Assembly: GCF_026015295.1 (NCBI RefSeq) | Contig: NZ_JAPDUW010000001.1 | Location: 2,108,001-2,172,000 of the forward strand | Length of the DNA: 64,000 bases | Reading direction: 5' to 3' | From: Segatella copri | Lineage (GTDB): Bacteria; Bacteroidota; Bacteroidia; Bacteroidales; Bacteroidaceae | Part shown: piece after piece, positions 59,380 through 64,000 of the stretch | How positions within the stretch are numbered: position 1 is the stretch's first letter | Layout: each line of letters begins with the position of its first letter | The notes under the pieces: model-generated | Seen by the model: only the letters and a program-made list of their open reading frames with translations | What the model was told of the DNA's origin: nothing | The model's database searches: none | Made by a program: the position numbers and the translations under genes

Positions 59380-59497
59380 TTTCTTGCAATTTATTATTAT
59401 TTTAGCTGCAAAGGTACAACAAAATAATGAGAATGAGGAAAAAAAGATGTAAAATTAACCAAAACCCAGAGTTTAAGAGACAAAATGCTTATCTTCT

Positions 59498-60871
59498 TTA
59501 ATCAATTTCATCTATCTTCCTCAACTGATACCCCTCAAACTGCATAATTATCTTATGGAGTTTGGTACCTTGACGCAAGGCTTCTACTCTTGGAGCATCG
59601 GCATATCGGTTTCAGACTTCGTCATATTGCTCCAGCAGATAGGTATAGTATTGCTTACGAACATTATTATTTGGAATGCCAAGCACCAGCTGGTCTCCGC
59701 GTGTTCCCTTTATTGTTAACATTCCATAATAGAACAGAAGACTGATAAATATCTGTGGTCTTACCAACAATTTGGCAGGAAAACTTTCCTCAATATTACC
59801 TATTATTTCTCCATTCTCGATGATGGTACGCAGAACACCCTTACGGTCGCCATCCAGCTTATCAAGCTGCAGCAATTTCTTCATCTTGCCATAATCTGTC
59901 TTGGTATTAGGATCCACCATCAGCTTAGGAGATTCACCAGTCTCACGATAATTGCGTAAGTAATAGAATACCATATCGCTGTTGAAAACTTTACTCTGAG
60001 TTTTCAAGGCACTTTCCGAGAAACAATAGTTGTCATACCATGGTTTCATCTCTTCTATGATAGCCTCCACATCACTATCAGGACGAATCTCCCCATTCTC
60101 CTTATAATAAGTGAAGAGTTCTCTTACATCTTCGGTAGAGAAACCAAGCATTTGATTAAAGGCAGGCTTGGTAGAGATATGCCATCCTATGTTGAATCCA
60201 CTGGTCAAATCATCCAGTGTAACAGGACTTACGCCTGTCATAAAGATTTTAGAGAACATTCCCTTAAACACCTTGAAAATCTCCCGATAAAAACCACTGG
60301 CATGAGTAAGAGCCGTATACACTTCCTCCCCCTGCTCATTGAGCACAACATTGGTAAAGTTGTCATACTCATCTACTATAAGATAAAGTGGAAGGTTCTT
60401 TTTCTCTGCAGCAATCCCAATGGCATTCAACTTTCTGGCAGCAGTTTTTGCCTTCAACACACTTTCCACTACTCGTTCGGGATAATACTCCTGATAAGTT
60501 TCGATAAAGCTATCAATACATTCATTGCAATAGGCATTGAAGTTTTCTTCCAATTGGTCTATCGAACCTCCTATCTTGGAGAAATCAAGAAACAAGACTT
60601 GATACTTTCCCTGATTTTCTGTAGGATGCGAACCTATCCAAAGGTTGCCAAACAACTTATCAAACTTATCTTTACGTTTGATGTCATAATAAGCCCTCAG
60701 CATACTGATAAACAAACTCTTGCCAAAACGGCGAGGGCGAATAAAGAACAAGGCATCAGGCTCATCCTCTAACTTAGGTATATACATGGTCTTATCGACA
60801 TAATATTGATTTCTCTCAATGATGTCGATGAAGTCAGACACTCCGTAAGGTATTCTTTTAGCTCGTCCCAT
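59498..60871 (-). pseudogene. AAA-ATPase-like/PD-(D/E)XK gene with deleted nuclease domain
   Basis: The frame from ATG 60869-60871 encodes an intact AAA-ATPase-like domain (YGVSDFIDIIERNQYYVDKT, RPRRFGKSLF, YLIVDEYDNFTN) and stops at TGA 59612-59614, after YYTYLLEQYDEV. In the same frame beyond that stop it reads NRYADAPRVEALRQGTKLHK and then IIMQFEGYQLRKIDEID, the usual C terminus of the family. Roughly 90 residues of nuclease core are missing between them. This is a deletion remnant, although the 419-residue ATPase part may still be made. Its promoter region closely resembles that of trpS. Confidence 0.7.
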
Positions 60872-60980
60872 AATCGCTTATTTTTTAATACGTTGCAAAG
60901 GTACAACAAAATATTGAGAAACTGCAAGAAATGGTGAAAAAATAACAAAATGAGCGGGAGAAGGAAGGGATATCTGAACG

Positions 60981-61009
60981 AAAAACGGGGCACCCCTTTG
61001 GATGCCCCG
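60981..61009 (-). terminator. Terminator of the ompA-like gene
   Basis: CGGGGCA and TGCCCCG (60986-60992, 61003-61009) form a GC-rich stem followed by five T on the minus strand. Confidence 0.9.
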
Positions 61010-61053
61010 CCACCAATTAAAATAATTGATTGTCGCATTATAAACTTACCGTA

Positions 61054-62202
61054 CTACTTAGCGATCATGATCGTTACACGGTTCTTTGCGTTTTCTGCAA
61101 AAGGCTGCACACGTGCACCCTTAGATTTTTCTGTAATGCGCTCAGAAGGTATATTATATTTCTTTGTCAGCATCCAAACCACAGCTGCTGCTCGCTTGGC
61201 AGCGATGCGGTCGTTGATGACGTCATTGCCTGTACCCTTGTCAGCATAGCCGGTTACAACAACCTTTGCCTCTGTATTCTTGTTCAGGAAATCAACCACC
61301 TCACGAATCTTAGCATCCTCAGAAGGAGCAATCTTGTAAGAATTGATGGTGAAGAAGATGTCACGGCGAATCTCCTCTATCTTCTTCTCTACAGGAGCTG
61401 GCTTAGGCTCTGGCTTAGGAGCTACATATTCCTGCTTAGGAGCTGGTGCCGGAGCAGGTTCCTCTACCGGCTTAGCCTTCTTGGTATAGCTCTTGCCCAG
61501 GTTGATGCGTACACCTGCCAGTGCATTGAAATACCAGTCAGGGTTATCTGCCTTCTTAGAGTTGTACTTGTCAGAAATCATGTTGGCATTGCCTTCGAGC
61601 ATGATGCTCACAGCCTTGCTTACCTTGAATTCCAGGTCGATACCGGCTCTGCCGTAAGGGCGAACCTTCTTTCCCTGCCAGAGATACTCCAGCAGATAGT
61701 TGCTCTGATTCTTGATGTTAGCAGCCAGGTCGTTTACCTCCTGGTTAGCTCCTGCCCAGTTGATACCACCACCTACGAAGGCAGTAGCGTTGAACACGCG
61801 ATTCGGGTTCCAACCACAGAAGAGGTTAGAGAGGTTGAACATGAAGTCCACACCCGGAGCTACATATTTCCATTTGTAGCTGGCGGTATACGGAGTACCG
61901 TCCTTGGTAGCCTTGTATCCGTTCCATCCGCCCTTGCTCCAGATACCGTTAATCTGACCACGGAGTCCGAAGACAGGAGAGAACTGGTAGCCGATGGCAC
62001 CCTGGAAGTTAGGAGAAAGCAAGTCTGAGAAGCTTGCCTCACCCACAGTATATTGCCCACCAGCCTGAACATCCAGGAACCAGTGACGCTTAAACTGATA
62101 TTCGTTTCCATCCTTGTCTGTGTAGGATGCTTGCGCCATAGCGGCAGTAGAGCCGATGGCTAACAAAGAAGCTGCATATAAACACTTAATAGATTTCATC
62201 AT
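61054..62202 (-). CDS. OmpA-family outer-membrane protein
   Basis: Major outer-membrane structural protein, 382 residues. A signal peptide ends at AMA-QASY. An eight-strand-type barrel with repeated aromatic strands occupies about residues 30-230. A proline/lysine-rich hinge (EEPAPAPAPK...PEPKPAPVEKK) precedes a C-terminal OmpA peptidoglycan-binding domain (TGYADKGTGNDVINDRIAAKRA). The domain keeps the DR...R residues that hold diaminopimelate. Probably highly expressed; followed by a strong terminator. Confidence 0.93.
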   Translation of the reverse strand: MMKSIKCLYAASLLAIGSTAAMAQASYTDKDGNEYQFKRHWFLDVQAGGQYTVGEASFSDLLSPNFQGAIGYQFSPVFGLRGQINGIWSKGGWNGYKATKDGTPYTASYKWKYVAPGVDFMFNLSNLFCGWNPNRVFNATAFVGGGINWAGANQEVNDLAANIKNQSNYLLEYLWQGKKVRPYGRAGIDLEFKVSKAVSIMLEGNANMISDKYNSKKADNPDWYFNALAGVRINLGKSYTKKAKPVEEPAPAPAPKQEYVAPKPEPKPAPVEKKIEEIRRDIFFTINSYKIAPSEDAKIREVVDFLNKNTEAKVVVTGYADKGTGNDVINDRIAAKRAAAVVWMLTKKYNIPSERITEKSKGARVQPFAENAKNRVTIMIAK

Positions 62203-62217
62203 AATTTAATTGTTTTG

Positions 62218-62667
62218 TTATTGATTCACTCCTTTGACAAACAAACTTATGTATTTGTTTGAAGCATTTGAATTAACTACAATTTCTTTATTAAAACTCC
62301 CGATAACAGATCCTTTCCCATCATAAGTGATGATGATAGATCCTTTTTTGTCTGGCATGATGGGAGTTTTACTGAAACTAGCTTCAATACAGCCGCAATA
62401 ACCATGTACATCATGGAGTATTAATGGAGATTTTCCTATATTTTGAAAATCGAACCTAACCTTCTGCAGTTTTTTTGAACCAACCTTGCCGAAATCATGT
62501 TCATATTTCAGAAACTTTATTTTCGACTTTTCAGAATCGGGCAGTTTATCATATTTGTATTCAGCCTCCATCCGTTCTCCAGGAGTCAGTTCTTTTTTCT
62601 TTTCGGAGCAACTGGCTGTGAATATAGCACAGCACATAAGAAAGAACAGAACTTTCTTACTCATCAT
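62218..62667 (-). CDS. DUF1573 lipoprotein
   Basis: A 149-residue lipoprotein with lipobox FTASC (Cys20) and one DUF1573 immunoglobulin-like domain (YEHDFGKVGSKKLQKVRFDF, GYCGCIEASFSKTPI). The CGC pair is typical of the family. Function unknown, probably periplasmic binding or assembly. The start overlaps the previous lipoprotein gene by 11 bp. Confidence 0.88.
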   Translation of the reverse strand: MMSKKVLFFLMCCAIFTASCSEKKKELTPGERMEAEYKYDKLPDSEKSKIKFLKYEHDFGKVGSKKLQKVRFDFQNIGKSPLILHDVHGYCGCIEASFSKTPIMPDKKGSIIITYDGKGSVIGSFNKEIVVNSNASNKYISLFVKGVNQ

Positions 62668-63001
62668 AAGTTATCTTGATGGCAGCTCTACCTTCATTCA
62701 TATCAGTTTCCTGACGATAAAGTGCTCCGTCTCTCAGATAATAATAGGCAGGATCACCATTCCATTTTATAGTGGCAAATGGACGCTTGTGATCATCTCC
62801 ATCACTCCAGGTGATTTGCTCTTTCTTCTCATTACCGGCAAACTGAATTGTACCGGTATAGTCTTCGTTCAGAACGAACTTGTTCTCAAATTCGTCAGTA
62901 AAAGAGCCTGCAAAACCATGGTTCTCTTGCTTACTGCCTCCACCGCATGACATGAAGACGAATGTAACTGCCAGACATATAAAAACTAAAAATCTTTTCA
63001 T
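62657..63001 (-). CDS. Small hypothetical lipoprotein
   Basis: A 114-residue lipoprotein with lipobox FVFMSC (Cys19) and a compact beta-rich domain (FAGSFTDEFENKFVLNEDYTG, YYYLRDGALYRQET) resembling lipocalin-like small Bacteroidota lipoproteins. No family was assigned. Coupled to the DUF1573 gene by an 11-bp overlap. Confidence 0.75.
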   Translation of the reverse strand: MKRFLVFICLAVTFVFMSCGGGSKQENHGFAGSFTDEFENKFVLNEDYTGTIQFAGNEKKEQITWSDGDDHKRPFATIKWNGDPAYYYLRDGALYRQETDMNEGRAAIKITYDE

Positions 63002-63020
63002 TTTTTTCTGTTTTTGTTTT

Positions 63021-63053
63021 AAAAAAGGGTGCCCTCTGAGGAAGACACCCTTA
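63021..63053 (-). terminator. Terminator of the partial surface-protein gene
   Basis: A stem of AAGGGTG (minus strand, about 63053) with CACCCTT is followed by TTTTTT (63026-63021). Confidence 0.8.
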
Positions 63054-63077
63054 ATTTTATGTTATCTTGAGATCTAC

Positions 63078-64000
63078 TTACTTCTTTTTGGCATTAGCCT
63101 GAATAGTTGTAGCAACATTAACCTTGATAGGATCTGTTACAATCTCACCCCAACCATACTTAACCTTAACAGGGATGTAAACGTTGAATGCGTTCTGAAC
63201 ACCTGCACCGTTGTTGCGGTATGTGATGTAGCCGAACTTAGTGGTAGTGGTTGCACCGCTAATTGTAGCTACCTGATCAAGAACGATTGTGGCTGGAACA
63301 GCCTGAAGTTCACCGTTCAAGTCGCACTGAGCCTGCTTGATAAGAGCCTCGACCTCAAATGGGCCGTAGAAATCCCAGTATGTAGGATAGTCAGAGAAGA
63401 GGCGGTGCGCACCAGTCTTGGCATCAAGACGCCAGTCAGATGGAGAAATCAAATCCTCGATTGTGATGTATGAACCCTTCTCACCCAAGTCTACACCATC
63501 GATGAAGTTGTCATTAGCATTTGTTGCGATGTCAATTGGACGAACAAAGTTAGCCTGGAAGTGATTCTTACCACCGAAGGTAATTGCTACTTCCTTGTCC
63601 TTATCCTTACAAACATTAGCCTTGGCACCGATGTATGTGTACAACTTCTTGGTGTTCAACAAGTACTTAGCGAGGACGCCATCCTTGTTCAATTCGATAG
63701 AGTTCTTGCGCTCAACACCGTAAACTCCAGTTGATTTCGCATTGTTGATGGTTGCAATCAACTGCTTAGCGTAAGTTGTTTTGCCAACAGTAGCAGAAGC
63801 CCACAACTCAAGACCACTATTCTCTACAGAGAATGTAACCTTAGCATCGTCGATGTCCTTGATAGTTGCAACACCGTCCTTATCTGCACAGAAGAAATAC
63901 TGGAGATTTGTGATGTTCTCACCGAGGTACAATTGGCCGTCAACATTGTAGAATGGGGCGTTCAAGTCGCAAACAAACTTACAATTCTTTGATTCTTTAT
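63078..64000 (-). CDS. C-terminal part of a large surface or periplasmic protein (5' end cut by window)
   Basis: The frame is open to base 64000 on the minus strand (307 codons present). The codons before the apparent TTG at 63965 continue without a stop (...KESKNCKFVCDL), so the true start lies outside the window. The chain is beta-rich, threonine/asparagine-rich and ends VNVATTIQANAKKK. Segments such as ITIEDLISPSDWRLDAKTG and ITYRNNGAGVQNAFNVYIPVKVKYGWG recall repeat modules of Prevotella surface proteins. No named family is assigned. Confidence 0.65.
   Translation of the reverse strand, partial: KESKNCKFVCDLNAPFYNVDGQLYLGENITNLQYFFCADKDGVATIKDIDDAKVTFSVENSGLELWASATVGKTTYAKQLIATINNAKSTGVYGVERKNSIELNKDGVLAKYLLNTKKLYTYIGAKANVCKDKDKEVAITFGGKNHFQANFVRPIDIATNANDNFIDGVDLGEKGSYITIEDLISPSDWRLDAKTGAHRLFSDYPTYWDFYGPFEVEALIKQAQCDLNGELQAVPATIVLDQVATISGATTTTKFGYITYRNNGAGVQNAFNVYIPVKVKYGWGEIVTDPIKVNVATTIQANAKKK

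Overview
The window reads as a chromosomal segment of a gut or oral Bacteroidota, most likely Prevotellaceae (Segatella/Prevotella copri-like). This is inferred from gene content (pectin-type glycoside hydrolases, DUF3857, FISUMP, CvfB, KorABCD) and from many copies of the Bacteroidota promoter: a TAnnTTTGC -7 box, often with a TTTG -33 box 19-20 bp upstream. No tRNA, rRNA or CRISPR array was seen.

1-23 kb, ordinary chromosome: truncated GH3 xylosidase-like enzyme; Hsp20 behind a near-perfect sigma-54 promoter; a copper-type P-ATPase that lacks the nucleotide-binding N domain; CPBP protease; thioesterase; porin; flippase-like protein; carboxylesterase; NlpE lipoprotein; TerC; sugar isomerase; a RavA/ViaA-like pair with a C_GCAxxG_C_C protein between them; Asd; and an envelope trio of archaemetzincin lipoprotein, L,D-transpeptidase-like protein and GH25 lysozyme. 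An unusual nested-palindrome repeat lies at about 5.5 kb.

23-36 kb, the most unusual region: an all-minus-strand signalling island. In transcription order it holds a 38-codon ORF, a structured RNA or terminator, a LytTR regulator, FHA-TM-zinc ribbon, a membrane-anchored acidic protein, zinc ribbon-FHA, PP2C phosphatase, a membrane Ser/Thr kinase, a FISUMP-domain protein, an unknown protein, a second FISUMP gene split by an IS1380-family element, a Ser/Thr kinase fused to a FISUMP-like domain, and a secreted caspase-family protease. Both kinases, one FHA protein and the acidic membrane protein share a short threonine motif, (D/E)-(E/D/A)-T-x-(Y/L)-hydrophobic. It looks like a phosphothreonine tag read by the FHA domains, and would tie the genes into one kinase-phosphatase-FHA circuit with a protease output.

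36-48 kb: intergenic arrays with 21-22.5 bp periods, a candidate 24-residue microprotein with its own promoter and ribosome site, an AAA/PD-(D/E)XK protein, two transporters, a GH105-GH28 pectin operon, and an ABC ATPase with CvfB.

48-64 kb: a STAND-like ATPase, the operon for TPR protein-KorD-KorA-KorB-KorC (2-oxoacid:ferredoxin oxidoreductase), MATE exporter, two DUF3857 proteins (one apparently catalytically dead), TrpS, a broken AAA/nuclease gene, an OmpA protein, two lipoproteins, and the C-terminal part of a large surface protein cut by the window edge.
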